A program made the translations under genes and the position numbers. From positions 1,488,001-1,552,000 of the forward strand of contig CBDASI010000002.1 of assembly GCA_965199585.1 (NCBI GenBank): a DNA stretch of 64,000 nucleotides. Reading direction: 5' to 3'. Source of the stretch: JAVVHH01 sp965199585 (GTDB taxonomy: Bacteria > Pseudomonadota > Alphaproteobacteria > Acetobacterales > Acetobacteraceae). Positions 8,800 to 16,840 of this stretch are shown here, one piece after another (the first letter of the stretch is position 1; each line of letters begins with the position of its first letter). Under the pieces are notes generated by a model, which worked only from the letters and a program-made list of their open reading frames with translations, was not told where the DNA came from and ran no database searches.

Positions 8800-9931
8800 A
8801 CCAAGTGAGCGTCGACCCGACGGCGTAGTTCCACACGAGGCTCATGGCGGCGCCGATCACACCTGCGCTCCACCAAGCACTGTGAGCGTCGGTGACCATC
8901 AGGAAGGCGACGTTCAGGTTGGCGATGGCGCCGATCGAGCACACGGCGGCGAAGATGAGCAGGCCGCGGACGAGGCGGCGGCCCTTTAGCCGGCGGTCGC
9001 GGAAGGTGATCTCATTGTTGAGGACGAAGTTGCCGACGATCGCGCAGGCCGTCGCGACGCCCTGGGCAGTGGAGAAGGGTAGCGAGGCCGCCAGGCCGGC
9101 GCCCAAGATGACGAGGTGCGCCGCCAGGCCGAGTACACCGATGATGGCGAACATGACGAAGCGGACCGGCACGAACTTGCCGACCATCTTGTCGAGCAGG
9201 AGCAGCCCGAAATCGAACAACACGCCGGCATCGAGCTTACTCTCGCCGGCGACCCGGGTCCGGAACGTATAGGGCAGCTCGGCCACGGTGGGCGGGGTCG
9301 GCAGCGAGGCGACGAGGTCGAGCAAGATCTTGAAGCCGATCGCGGATAGACGTGGAGCGGCCTGCTCGAACACGGTGCGCGGGAGCATGAAGAAACCGCT
9401 CATCGGGTCGGTGACCTCGGTCTTCAGGACCAGCTGACTTAGCCGGGTCGCCATATCGGACATGCCGGCGCGGGTCTTGTCCCATTCTCCGAGGCCACCG
9501 CCAGCGACGTAACGACTGCCGACGACAATGTCGGCGCGACGGGATCGCAACTGGTCGAGCATGGCCGGGAGAATGCGCTCGTCGTGCTGGAGATCGCCGT
9601 CCATGGCGGCGACGTATGGGGCGATGCTGGCGCGGACGCCTTCGATGAAGGCCGAGGCCAGCCCCTTGCGACCGACACGGTGCAGCAGGCGGATGCGGGA
9701 GTCGTCGATGCCGATGGCGACGACAGCGTCACGGGTGCCGTCGGTCGAGCCATCGTCGACGAAGACGACTTCCCAGCGGATGCCGACTAGGGTTTCGCGC
9801 AGTTTGTCGACGAGGGGACCGACGTTATCCCGCTCATTGAGGACCGGGATGACGACACAAAGCTCCGGCGCAGGAAGGGGAGCGACCGGTGCCAGAATGC
9901 CTGCCAGGTTCGTGCGCAGCAAAACTTCCAT
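8792..9931 (-). CDS. GT2 glycosyltransferase fused to GtrA-like membrane domain
   Basis: 379 aa. Residues about 20-240 are a DPM1-like family 2 glycosyltransferase: 'CVVIPVLNERDNVGPLV' at the start, 'VDDGSTDGTRDA' near 55 and the metal-binding 'AMDGDLQHDE' near 108. Residues about 255-379 are a GtrA-like domain with four hydrophobic segments starting 'FVPVRFVMFAIIGVLG'. Such fusions transfer a sugar from a nucleotide sugar to polyprenyl phosphate and may flip the product, for lipopolysaccharide or protein glycosylation. It is the last gene of the long minus-strand run. Confidence 0.9.
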   Translation of the reverse strand: MEVLLRTNLAGILAPVAPLPAPELCVVIPVLNERDNVGPLVDKLRETLVGIRWEVVFVDDGSTDGTRDAVVAIGIDDSRIRLLHRVGRKGLASAFIEGVRASIAPYVAAMDGDLQHDERILPAMLDQLRSRRADIVVGSRYVAGGGLGEWDKTRAGMSDMATRLSQLVLKTEVTDPMSGFFMLPRTVFEQAAPRLSAIGFKILLDLVASLPTPPTVAELPYTFRTRVAGESKLDAGVLFDFGLLLLDKMVGKFVPVRFVMFAIIGVLGLAAHLVILGAGLAASLPFSTAQGVATACAIVGNFVLNNEITFRDRRLKGRRLVRGLLIFAAVCSIGAIANLNVAFLMVTDAHSAWWSAGVIGAAMSLVWNYAVGSTLTWFR

Positions 9932-9939
9932 GAGAACTT

Positions 9940-9957
9940 TCGGCTGATTTTAGCCGA
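9940..9957 (-). promoter_or_regulatory. Small hairpin in the 5' leader of the GT2-GtrA gene
   Basis: TCGGCT and AGCCGA form a perfect 6-bp stem with a 6-base AT-rich loop, 8 bases before the start codon of the glycosyltransferase. A further TAGCCG repeat lies at 9961-9966 and a CTTAA...TTAAG inverted repeat just upstream. The surrounding 9950-9990 stretch is unusually AT-rich for this genome, as expected for a promoter region. A regulatory role is only inferred. Confidence 0.3.
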
Positions 9958-10052
9958 ATTTAGCCGTGAAATGCTTAAAATAGACTTAAGCGCCGGCAAG
10001 AACGTCCGACCGTCATGGACATGCTGGGCGCATGGCCACGACGGTCACAAGG

Positions 10053-10550
10053 CTAAGTGAAGCTTACTTTCTCGTTGCCGCCGGGCTGCGGTGCCTCGCC
10101 GGTGAGGCGGGCTTTCAGGTAACCGTAGGCGTGGATCATCGTGCTGTTCGGCGCATCCCAATATTCGGCGGCGTCAACGGTCACCTTGAGCAGAGCTACG
10201 TCGGGATCGTCGATGCCCTTCGGGAACCAGGTGCGCATCGGCTCGGACCAATGCGACTCAATGAGCGCGCGATCCTTGACGATGGTCGCACGGCCGGAAA
10301 GGCTGACGTAGTCTTCCTTGCTCGGGTTCGCGAAGGTCAGGCCGACATGATGCTCGGACTTCACCTCGTCGACCTTGTGGCTCTTCTCGCTGGTGAAAAA
10401 CCAGAGCTCGCCGGTGAACTCAGACTGGGCGGGACGCATCGGCCGGGCGCGCAGCTTGCCACCGTCCTCGGTGGTGAGCATGCCGGTGCCGATGTCTTCG
10501 ATCATCGACCAGAGCTTCTGCTTGATCTCAGCTTCGGTATGTTCGGTCAT
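10053..10550 (-). CDS. Pyridoxamine 5'-phosphate oxidase family (general stress protein 26-like)
   Basis: 165 aa with the flavin-binding split-barrel fold of the PNPOx-like general stress proteins. Features include 'IGTGMLTTEDGGKLRARPM' (about 21-39), 'ELWFFTSEKSHKVDEV' and 'YVSLSGRATIV'. The C-terminal 'VTVDAAEYWDAP' is typical of the subfamily. Family members bind FMN, FAD or F420; the physiological reaction is generally unknown. A good ribosome site (GAGAGG, 6 bases before ATG) is present. It starts 35 bases after the OpgH-like gene ends. Confidence 0.88.
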   Translation of the reverse strand: MTEHTEAEIKQKLWSMIEDIGTGMLTTEDGGKLRARPMRPAQSEFTGELWFFTSEKSHKVDEVKSEHHVGLTFANPSKEDYVSLSGRATIVKDRALIESHWSEPMRTWFPKGIDDPDVALLKVTVDAAEYWDAPNSTMIHAYGYLKARLTGEAPQPGGNEKVSFT

Positions 10551-10585
10551 TCTGTGCCTCTCGTTCTGTCAGACAAGAGATAAAG

Positions 10586-12427
10586 CTAATCGGCGTCGAC
10601 GAGTTGCAAGCCGGGTGTCGGTGGGAGTGCACGGGAGATGCGCTCAGAGGGGCGAACGAGGTGCTGATAGGCACGAACGACGGAGGCTGGCGCGCGCTCC
10701 TCGGGCGTCAAGAACAGGCCCCACCGGCGCAGGGTGCGGCCAACCCCAACGCGGCTGGACACCCAAGCGGCGGGGATGCAGAGCAGCAGGCCGGCCAGCA
10801 ACGGGAGCGACCAAAGCAGTAGCGCATTGTTGGAGCCCGGCAGGAAAGCGAGGAGAACCAGCCAGACGATGCCCACCAGGGTGGGCAGGGTTAGTTTGGT
10901 GGCCGCTTCGCTCCAGGACAGGCCCCGGTCGTCACGGGATTGCGCGTCCCAGCGAACGCTGGCGCCGGCCAGCAGGGCCACGATGAAGCGGGTGTAGAAA
11001 GTGATAAGGACGGCGGAAATGACGGTCGCGCCGAGCTGCTCGACGATCGCGCCGACGATGAGGCGGGTGCGGCCACCGAACCGGCGGGATTCGGCCGAGT
11101 TGAACAGCACCGCGGCGACCGCGGCGAGCTTGCCGCCATAGAGCAGCACGGCGCCGAGTGCGATGAGTGCGCTCTGGGCGGCGCCGGCGCCGAGCAAGGC
11201 GCTGGCGAAGCCGCCGCCGAGAGCCGCGTCGAGGATAGCGATCGTGAACAGGGCCATCACCGCGGGGGCCGCGAGGTAATGCAGGATGCCGTAAGCGAGG
11301 TGAAACCGGCCGACCCGGCGCAGGCGGGCGTCGGAAAGAACGCCGGTATGCTGCAGGTTGCCCTGGCACCACCGACGCTCACGACCGGTGAAATCGACGA
11401 GGTTGGCCGGCACCGCCTCGAAGCTCTCGAGCGTCTCCGGCAGCACCCAGACGTGCCAGCCGGCGGCGCGCATGAGGCCGGCTTCGACGACGTCGTGACA
11501 GAGAATCTCGCCGCCGAACGGTTCACGGCCCGGGAGGATCGGGAGAGCGCAGTGTTCCACGAAGGGCGCGATGCGGACGATGGCATTGTGGCCCCAGTAG
11601 TTGCCGTCGCTGCCCTGCCAGAAGTTCAGACCCTCGATGAGCAGGGGGGTGTAGAGGCGTGCGGAAAATTGCTGAAAGCGGGCGAACGGGGTCTCGCGGC
11701 CGACCGCGTAAGGGACGGTTTGGATGATGCCAGCGCGGGGGTTGCCGTCCATCAGGCCGATGAGGGTGCCGATGGTGCGGGCTCCCATCAGGCTGTCGGC
11801 GTCGAGGACGAGCATGTAGTCGTAATCGGCGCCCCAACGGCTGCAGAAATCGAGCAGGTTGCCGACCTTCCGGCCCGTGTTGTCGGTGCGGCGGCGGTAG
11901 AACAGCGCGGGGCCGACGGGTAGGCGGTCACGCAAGCGGGCGAACTCGGCCTGTTCGGCGCGCGCGATGGCCGGGTCCTGGGTGTCGGAGAGGATGAACA
12001 GGTCGACGCGGTCGAGGCCGAGCTCAAGGATCGCGCAGCCCATGGCCTCCATGGCGGCGAACACGTCGGACGGGTTCTCGTTGTAGATCGGCATGAGCAG
12101 CGCGGTGCGGCTGTCGCCGGCCGGTGCGGCTTGCACGCGGGTACGGTGGCCGACGGCGTGCAACAGGAAGCCGAGGATCATGGGCCAACCGGTCAGCGCC
12201 ATGTAGAGGACGTTGATTGCGACCAAGGCGAGCAATACGGGGCGGAGGAAGCCGGGGGCGCCTGCGGTGGCGACGGTGGCGAGCGCGGTTCCGGCGACGG
12301 TGCAGACGGCGACCGGGACGAGGAAGGCGGCTCGACGTAACCAAAGCGGTCGACCGTCCTGCAACGACGAGACCTCGAACGAGCCGGCAGTCATTCGCAC
12401 CGGGGCGAAGGAGGAGTGCATGGTCAT
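10586..12427 (-). CDS. opgH: OpgH/MdoH-type membrane glucosyltransferase (GT2)
   Basis: 613 aa, shorter than E. coli OpgH (about 850). The two N-terminal membrane helices (about 30-95) are followed by a cytoplasmic GT2 domain: 'LVLDADSLM' (DxD, about 203), 'CHDVVEAGLMR' (about 308) and the processive QxxRW-like 'ERRWCQGNLQHT' (about 345). About six C-terminal membrane helices complete the topology. OpgH polymerises the glucan backbone of osmoregulated periplasmic glucans from UDP-glucose. No opgG is nearby. It starts 60 bases after the PIG-L gene, so it may belong to the same operon. ATG at 12427 or the next ATG two codons later are both possible. Confidence 0.88.
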   Translation of the reverse strand: MTMHSSFAPVRMTAGSFEVSSLQDGRPLWLRRAAFLVPVAVCTVAGTALATVATAGAPGFLRPVLLALVAINVLYMALTGWPMILGFLLHAVGHRTRVQAAPAGDSRTALLMPIYNENPSDVFAAMEAMGCAILELGLDRVDLFILSDTQDPAIARAEQAEFARLRDRLPVGPALFYRRRTDNTGRKVGNLLDFCSRWGADYDYMLVLDADSLMGARTIGTLIGLMDGNPRAGIIQTVPYAVGRETPFARFQQFSARLYTPLLIEGLNFWQGSDGNYWGHNAIVRIAPFVEHCALPILPGREPFGGEILCHDVVEAGLMRAAGWHVWVLPETLESFEAVPANLVDFTGRERRWCQGNLQHTGVLSDARLRRVGRFHLAYGILHYLAAPAVMALFTIAILDAALGGGFASALLGAGAAQSALIALGAVLLYGGKLAAVAAVLFNSAESRRFGGRTRLIVGAIVEQLGATVISAVLITFYTRFIVALLAGASVRWDAQSRDDRGLSWSEAATKLTLPTLVGIVWLVLLAFLPGSNNALLLWSLPLLAGLLLCIPAAWVSSRVGVGRTLRRWGLFLTPEERAPASVVRAYQHLVRPSERISRALPPTPGLQLVDAD

Positions 12428-12487
12428 CGTCGATTTGGGTCCAGCAAGGGGTGTATCAATTCCTTATGTCGCGACAATGTGGCTTGG

Positions 12488-13225
12488 CTATGGCTTCGAC
12501 GGCGTAAGGATCAACTTTCCCGAGAAGCGTTCACCGCCTTCGCGAGCGGTGAAGGCCGACAGCGCGGTGGCAACGCCGTCGGCGCCGCCGAATTGGAAGC
12601 CGATCTGGCTGGCGTAGGCGGCAGCGGCGCGGATCTTGCGATCGAGGGTGGCGTCGATCGGGACGATCGCGGCGGCGGGGGCGTCGACGAGGGCGGGGGC
12701 GGCCGGGTCGCGGATGGCGTAGGGGGTGTCGCGGTAATAGGCGATCGGGATGTCGGTGGCGAGGGATTTGACGGCGCGGATGGTGTGCTGGTGATCGACG
12801 TGGTTGCCGAGGCCCTGAGGGGCGAAGATCTGGTCGGGGGTGGTTTCGGCGATGAGGGCGCGGAGGCGTTCGGCAATAGCGCGCCAGATGTCGTCGCCAG
12901 CGTGGATGGCGCCAAAGAGGGAGGGGGCGTCGGCGTAGCCGCGGTGGGGGGCTTCGGGGAGGTCGAGCCAGCGGAGGTCGGTGACGCCGAGGATGGCGGC
13001 GGCGCGGCGGTCCTCCTCGCGGCGGAGAGCCATGTAGTCGATGTCGGGACTCAGGCCCTTGTCGAGTTGGCAGGCGAGGGCGAAGCCGGTAGCCGGAAGG
13101 ATGGTGGCGGTGAAGCAGGTGGCCATAATGGTGCGCCAGCCCTGATCGGCGAGGGCGGCGAGGGTGCCGCCACAGGAGAAAGTGACGTCGTCGAGGTGGG
13201 GGGAGATGAAAAGAGCGGTGCTCAT
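12488..13225 (-). CDS. PIG-L family N-acetylglucosaminyl deacetylase
   Basis: 245 aa. The zinc site PHxDD appears as 'ISPHLDDVTFSCGGT' at about residues 7-21, and the third ligand lies in 'GLGNHVDHQHT' near 137. This is the fold of MshB, BshB and PIG-L, which remove acetyl from GlcNAc linked to inositol, malate or phosphatidylinositol. The start overlaps the glycosyltransferase stop by 4 bases (ATGA). A GlcNAc-type transferase and an inositol-phosphate synthase in the same operon make a GlcNAc-inositol-like substrate plausible, by inference. A longer upstream reading is only antisense-type sequence and was rejected. Confidence 0.9.
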   Translation of the reverse strand: MSTALFISPHLDDVTFSCGGTLAALADQGWRTIMATCFTATILPATGFALACQLDKGLSPDIDYMALRREEDRRAAAILGVTDLRWLDLPEAPHRGYADAPSLFGAIHAGDDIWRAIAERLRALIAETTPDQIFAPQGLGNHVDHQHTIRAVKSLATDIPIAYYRDTPYAIRDPAAPALVDAPAAAIVPIDATLDRKIRAAAAYASQIGFQFGGADGVATALSAFTAREGGERFSGKLILTPSKP

Positions 13226-14448
13226 AGGAGATGCGGGTCGGTGCGGAAGCGGCAGGGGGCGGCCGGATCGTCCAGGGGGAGGTCGGGGTTGAAGTCGAGA
13301 TCGGGCCGGGTGCCCTGGATCTGGGCGTAAACGTCCATGATCTGGGCGGCGACGGTAGGCCAGGCATAGACGGCGCGGCATTCGGCCAGGGCGGCGTCGG
13401 CGAGGCGGTGGCGGAGCGCCGGGTCGCGGAGGACGAGGCGGAGGGCTTCGGTGAGGGCGGGGACGTCGCCGGGCTCGGTGAGGAGGCCGTTCTCGCCGTC
13501 GCGGATGCAGTCGACGACGCCGACGGAGCGGCAGGAGACGACGGCCATGCGGCTGGCCATGGCTTCGAGCACGGTGTTGCTGAAGCCTTCGGCGTAGGTG
13601 GGGGAGACGAAGATGCTGGCGCGTCGGTAGATCGAGGGGGCGTCGGCGTAGTCGATGTAGCCGGTCATCTCGACGCAATCCTGCAGGCCGAGATGGAGGA
13701 TGGCGGCGGCGGTATCGTCGTAGGTCGGGCCGATGCCGGAGATCAGCAGGTGAAAACGTTCGCCGTCGGTGTGGAGGTGTTTGACGGCTTGCAGCAGGTC
13801 AAGGACGCCCTTCCGGGCGTCGACGCGGCCGTGGTACAGCATGACCGGCGGGTCCTCGGCCGGGCTGCCGGGGGTGAAGCGTTCGGTCTCGACGGCGCCG
13901 GGAACGATGGTGAAGCGGGAGCGGTCGGTGCCGAGGCGATCGACGACTTCGGTGCGGAAGGAATCGCAGCCGATGAGGACGGCGCCAGCGTGGTCGAGGA
14001 CGCGGGTCATGGCGAGGCGGTGGGTCTCGCAGCAGGAGCCGACCCAGTGGCCGTCGCCGCCCTGGATGGAGACGACGTTGGGGATGCCGATCTCGCGGGA
14101 CGCCAGCAGGGTGGCCCAGCCGGTGGGGTAACCATATTGGGCGTGCAGTACGTCGAACGGGGCGCGGCGGTGTTCGGCGACGATGGCGTCGCGCATGGTG
14201 ACGATGTCGCGCTCGAAATCGCCGGTGGTCTGTTCGCCGAGTTGCTCGAGGCCGATGACGCGGACGCCGGGCACGACCGGCGGCGGGCCGCCGCCGTAGA
14301 CGCGCTTGCCGAACTCGTCGCCGCGGTACTGGCTGATCATGGTGACGTCGTGGCCGGCGGCGACGAGCTGGTGCAGCAGGTTGAGGGCGTAGACGCTCAT
14401 GCCCGAGATGGCGGGGAAGAAGCGGCGGCTGACGAAGCAGATTCTCAT
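13222..14448 (-). CDS. GT4 family glycosyltransferase (MshA/BshA-like fold)
   Basis: 408 aa GT-B retaining glycosyltransferase. The N-terminal domain begins 'ICFVSRRFFPAISGMSVYA' (glycine-rich acceptor loop). The C-terminal donor domain has 'YHGRVDARKGVLDLL' (about 200) and the E-x7-E motif in 'EGFSNTVLEAMASRM' (about 285). The ATG at 14448 overlaps the preceding gene by 4 bases; codons upstream of it come from a palindromic repeat and are not part of the protein. Position just before a PIG-L deacetylase mirrors MshA/MshB and BshA/BshB pairs, but donor and acceptor cannot be proven from sequence. Confidence 0.9.
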   Translation of the reverse strand: MRICFVSRRFFPAISGMSVYALNLLHQLVAAGHDVTMISQYRGDEFGKRVYGGGPPPVVPGVRVIGLEQLGEQTTGDFERDIVTMRDAIVAEHRRAPFDVLHAQYGYPTGWATLLASREIGIPNVVSIQGGDGHWVGSCCETHRLAMTRVLDHAGAVLIGCDSFRTEVVDRLGTDRSRFTIVPGAVETERFTPGSPAEDPPVMLYHGRVDARKGVLDLLQAVKHLHTDGERFHLLISGIGPTYDDTAAAILHLGLQDCVEMTGYIDYADAPSIYRRASIFVSPTYAEGFSNTVLEAMASRMAVVSCRSVGVVDCIRDGENGLLTEPGDVPALTEALRLVLRDPALRHRLADAALAECRAVYAWPTVAAQIMDVYAQIQGTRPDLDFNPDLPLDDPAAPCRFRTDPHLL

Positions 14449-15335
14449 GCGGGGCTTTGAGGCTGAGGCGTGCCGTGACCCTGGATTGCCGCGTCGCTTC
14501 GCTCCTCGCAATGACGAGGGGGCAGGCGGGCTTTTAGATAGGCGAGGCTGGCGGGGATGGCCCAGTCGGCGCGGTGGCTTTCGCGGCTGAGTTCGACGCA
14601 GACCAGGCGGTCGAAGCCGATGTCGTTCAGCGCGGTGAGGATGCCGGGAATGTCCATGTCGCCTTCGCCGAAGGGGAGGTGGATGTGGACGCCGCGCTTC
14701 ATGTCCTCGATGGAGATGGTGGCGATGTGGTCGGCGAAGTGGCGGACGGCGTCGGCCGGGTCACGCTCGCCGGTGACGATGCAGTGGCCGGTGTCGAGGG
14801 CGAGCTTCAGGTTGGGGATGTCGAGGGCGGCCCAGTCGTCCGCGGTCTCGATCAGCATGCCGGGTTCGGGTTCGAGGGCGGAAATCGTGCCGAGGGCTTC
14901 GGCGCGGCGGGCTATCTGTTCGGCGCCGTCGCGGAGCCGGGCTTTGGCGTCCTGGGGCGTGACGCCGGGCTTGGGCACGCCGGCCCAGAAGGACATGGCG
15001 TCGGCGCCGGTGTCGGCGGCGACTTCGAGGGCGCGCGACAGGAAGTCGATGCGGCGGGCGCGGCCGGCCGGGTCGGCGGTGAGCAGGGTGGGTTCGTGCT
15101 TGGCGCGGGGGTCAAGCAGGAAGCGGGCGCCCGTCTCGACGACGCAGCCGAGGTTCAGTTCGCGCAGGCGCTTGGCGACGCGGCGGCGGGCTTCGGGGAA
15201 GTCGGGGGCGAAAGGGTCGAGGTGATGGATGTCGAGGGTGAGGGCGACGCCGTCATAGCCGGAATCGGCGATGAGGCCGAGTGCGTCGTCGAGGCGGTGG
15301 TTGGCAGCGCCGTTGGTGTTGTAGGCGAACCTCAT
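14445..15335 (-). CDS. Sugar phosphate isomerase/epimerase (AP-endonuclease-2-like TIM barrel)
   Basis: 296 aa TIM barrel of the xylose-isomerase-like family, which includes inosose isomerases and dehydratases (IolE, IolI). The N-terminus is 'MRFAYNTNGAANHRLDDALG'. Predicted metal ligands appear in order: 'ALEPEPGML' (Glu, about 150), 'LALDTGHC' (Asp, His; about 175), 'GVHIHLPFGEGDMDI' (His; about 212) and 'CVELSRESH' (Glu, about 243). The last about 27 residues are encoded by a dispersed repeat and flanking sequence and are probably not functional. Start and stop each overlap the neighbours by 4 bases. Substrate is unknown; an inosose or keto-sugar is inferred from the synthase and dehydrogenase in the operon. 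Confidence 0.85.
   Translation of the reverse strand: MRFAYNTNGAANHRLDDALGLIADSGYDGVALTLDIHHLDPFAPDFPEARRRVAKRLRELNLGCVVETGARFLLDPRAKHEPTLLTADPAGRARRIDFLSRALEVAADTGADAMSFWAGVPKPGVTPQDAKARLRDGAEQIARRAEALGTISALEPEPGMLIETADDWAALDIPNLKLALDTGHCIVTGERDPADAVRHFADHIATISIEDMKRGVHIHLPFGEGDMDIPGILTALNDIGFDRLVCVELSRESHRADWAIPASLAYLKARLPPRHCEERSDAAIQGHGTPQPQSPA
14479..14516. repeat. Dispersed palindromic repeat translated as 'RHCEERSDAAIQG'
   Basis: A 38-bp element of the widespread type with 'GCGAGGAGCGAAGCGAC' at its core. On the minus strand it is read in frame as the C-terminal 'RHCEERSDAAIQG' of the sugar isomerase, a peptide well known from translated copies of this repeat in many proteobacteria. 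It ends about 30 bases before the GT4 start codon. Related copies lie at 53658-53701 and, more degenerate, 60836-60868. Confidence 0.75.
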
Positions 15336-16840
15336 GACGCTTCCATCGAGATGGGGGCGCTGTGGACTTCAGGTTCGCGATAGAGCGGGTAGAGGCTGCC
15401 GACGATGCGGTCCACAGCGTCGGTGTCGAGCCAGGCGGGACCACCGAGGGAGGCTTCGGCCGCCGCGGTCATGCGGACGGGCTTGGCGCCCGGGGGCGGG
15501 GGGCCCATGCCGACGAGGGGGGAGTTGCGGTCGAGCAATTTGCGGACGCCGCGGGCACCGATGCGGTGATAGCTCATGGTCTCGACCTCGAGGCCGGGCA
15601 CGATGGCCTTGACCACATGCACGTCCGGATGACCCGACGGCGAGAAGTCCACATAGAGGATTTCCATGCCGTGCGGCGCGAAGCGGCGGGCGAATTCCTC
15701 CACCAGGCCGGTACCGGCGAGCGGGCCGTCCCAGGTAGGCAACTCGGAAAACTTCTTGGTGGATTGGCGGCTGAGGACGGTGCTGCCAAGCAGGGTGCGC
15801 ATCGAGGATTGGTCGAGGCGGAGCCAGTCGATCATGGCCGACAGGCTGCGGCTTTCCTCGCCGCCGAGGGTGTGGTGGGCGCGGAAGCGGTCGAGATAGT
15901 CGGCGGGCGCGACGCCGGCGATATCGGCCAGGCGGGCATGGCTGAACACCTTGCGGACGCGGGCGGCGGCGAATTCGAACAAGGCCTTGCGCAGCGCGTG
16001 CTCGCGGTCGAGGGAGGAGGCTTCACCGGCCGCAGTGACCATGATGGGGTAAGCGGCGGGCACGCCGGGGCGCTCGGCGCCGACGCAGTAGACATTGGCG
16101 GTGCCGAATTCGTCGGTGGCGAATTTTGGGATCACCTCGATGCCGAGCTCGTCGAGTTTGGCCAGCAGGGCGCGGGTGCGTGGATCGCGGGGTTCGTTCT
16201 CTCCAAACTTGATGGCGATACCGCGGTCCATGGCGCGGAAGCCGGTGCCGTTGCCGTCGCGCTGCAAGAGTTCGCCGATGCCGTGGCCGATGGCGAAATC
16301 GAGGGTCGGGCCGGCGCCGAGGCCGTTGGTGATGGGGGTGGTGAAGGGTTCGTAGCCTTCGGAGAGGTCGCCGACGGAGCAGGCGGCGATGTCGATGGGG
16401 ACCCAGACGCGCTCGCCACCGGGCCAACGGTGGGCGGGCACCCAGTCGAGCACGGTATCGGCATCGACCGTGCTACCGGCAGGGAGGATGAGGCTGACCG
16501 GATCGGCGACGCCGCGATCGCCGCATTCGGCCTTGAGAGTCGTGTAGCTGGCGGACCGGCGTTCCATCTTCCAGATCTGCACCGCGGAGTGGACCGCTTC
16601 GGCCAGTTCGCCAGTGGTACCGATGATGGCACTGGCATCGTCGACGCCGTAGCCGACGCCGTGCGGCACGACACCGTGCCAGCGTGTGCCGTCGGCATTG
16701 AGGAAGATGGCGTTCCAGCAGGCGACGCCGGTGCGGTCGAGGGGAGAGAGGGCGAACAGCTCGACCTTGCCCTCCGGCATGGACGCGACGTACGCGCTGC
16801 CGGCCGCGGGCATGTCGGGGGGAAGTGCGTGATCGCTCAT
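15332..16840 (-). CDS. YcaO-like family protein
   Basis: 502 aa. Characteristic YcaO ATP-binding segments are visible: 'NGLGAGPTLDFA' then 'GIGELLQRDG' (about 172-193; compare the family's NGLA.G.T..EA...CE.IERD) and 'LDREHALRKALFEFAAAR' (about 275). YcaO enzymes use ATP to activate amide carbonyls and build azolines, thioamides or amidines. The C-terminus ('SAPISMEAS') lacks the PxPxP tail of azoline-forming YcaOs. No TfuA, E1-like or leader-binding partner and no convincing precursor peptide gene is seen. It overlaps both neighbours by 4 bases. The substrate is unknown; a small-molecule role is inferred from the sugar/cyclitol neighbours. Confidence 0.85.
   Translation of the reverse strand: MSDHALPPDMPAAGSAYVASMPEGKVELFALSPLDRTGVACWNAIFLNADGTRWHGVVPHGVGYGVDDASAIIGTTGELAEAVHSAVQIWKMERRSASYTTLKAECGDRGVADPVSLILPAGSTVDADTVLDWVPAHRWPGGERVWVPIDIAACSVGDLSEGYEPFTTPITNGLGAGPTLDFAIGHGIGELLQRDGNGTGFRAMDRGIAIKFGENEPRDPRTRALLAKLDELGIEVIPKFATDEFGTANVYCVGAERPGVPAAYPIMVTAAGEASSLDREHALRKALFEFAAARVRKVFSHARLADIAGVAPADYLDRFRAHHTLGGEESRSLSAMIDWLRLDQSSMRTLLGSTVLSRQSTKKFSELPTWDGPLAGTGLVEEFARRFAPHGMEILYVDFSPSGHPDVHVVKAIVPGLEVETMSYHRIGARGVRKLLDRNSPLVGMGPPPPGAKPVRMTAAAEASLGGPAWLDTDAVDRIVGSLYPLYREPEVHSAPISMEAS

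Noticed and set aside
14449..14511. N-terminal extension of the GT4 protein encoded upstream of 14448
   Set aside because: These codons are read from the palindromic repeat and adjacent isomerase tail; the GT-B fold starts at the ATG at 14448, which overlaps the isomerase stop.
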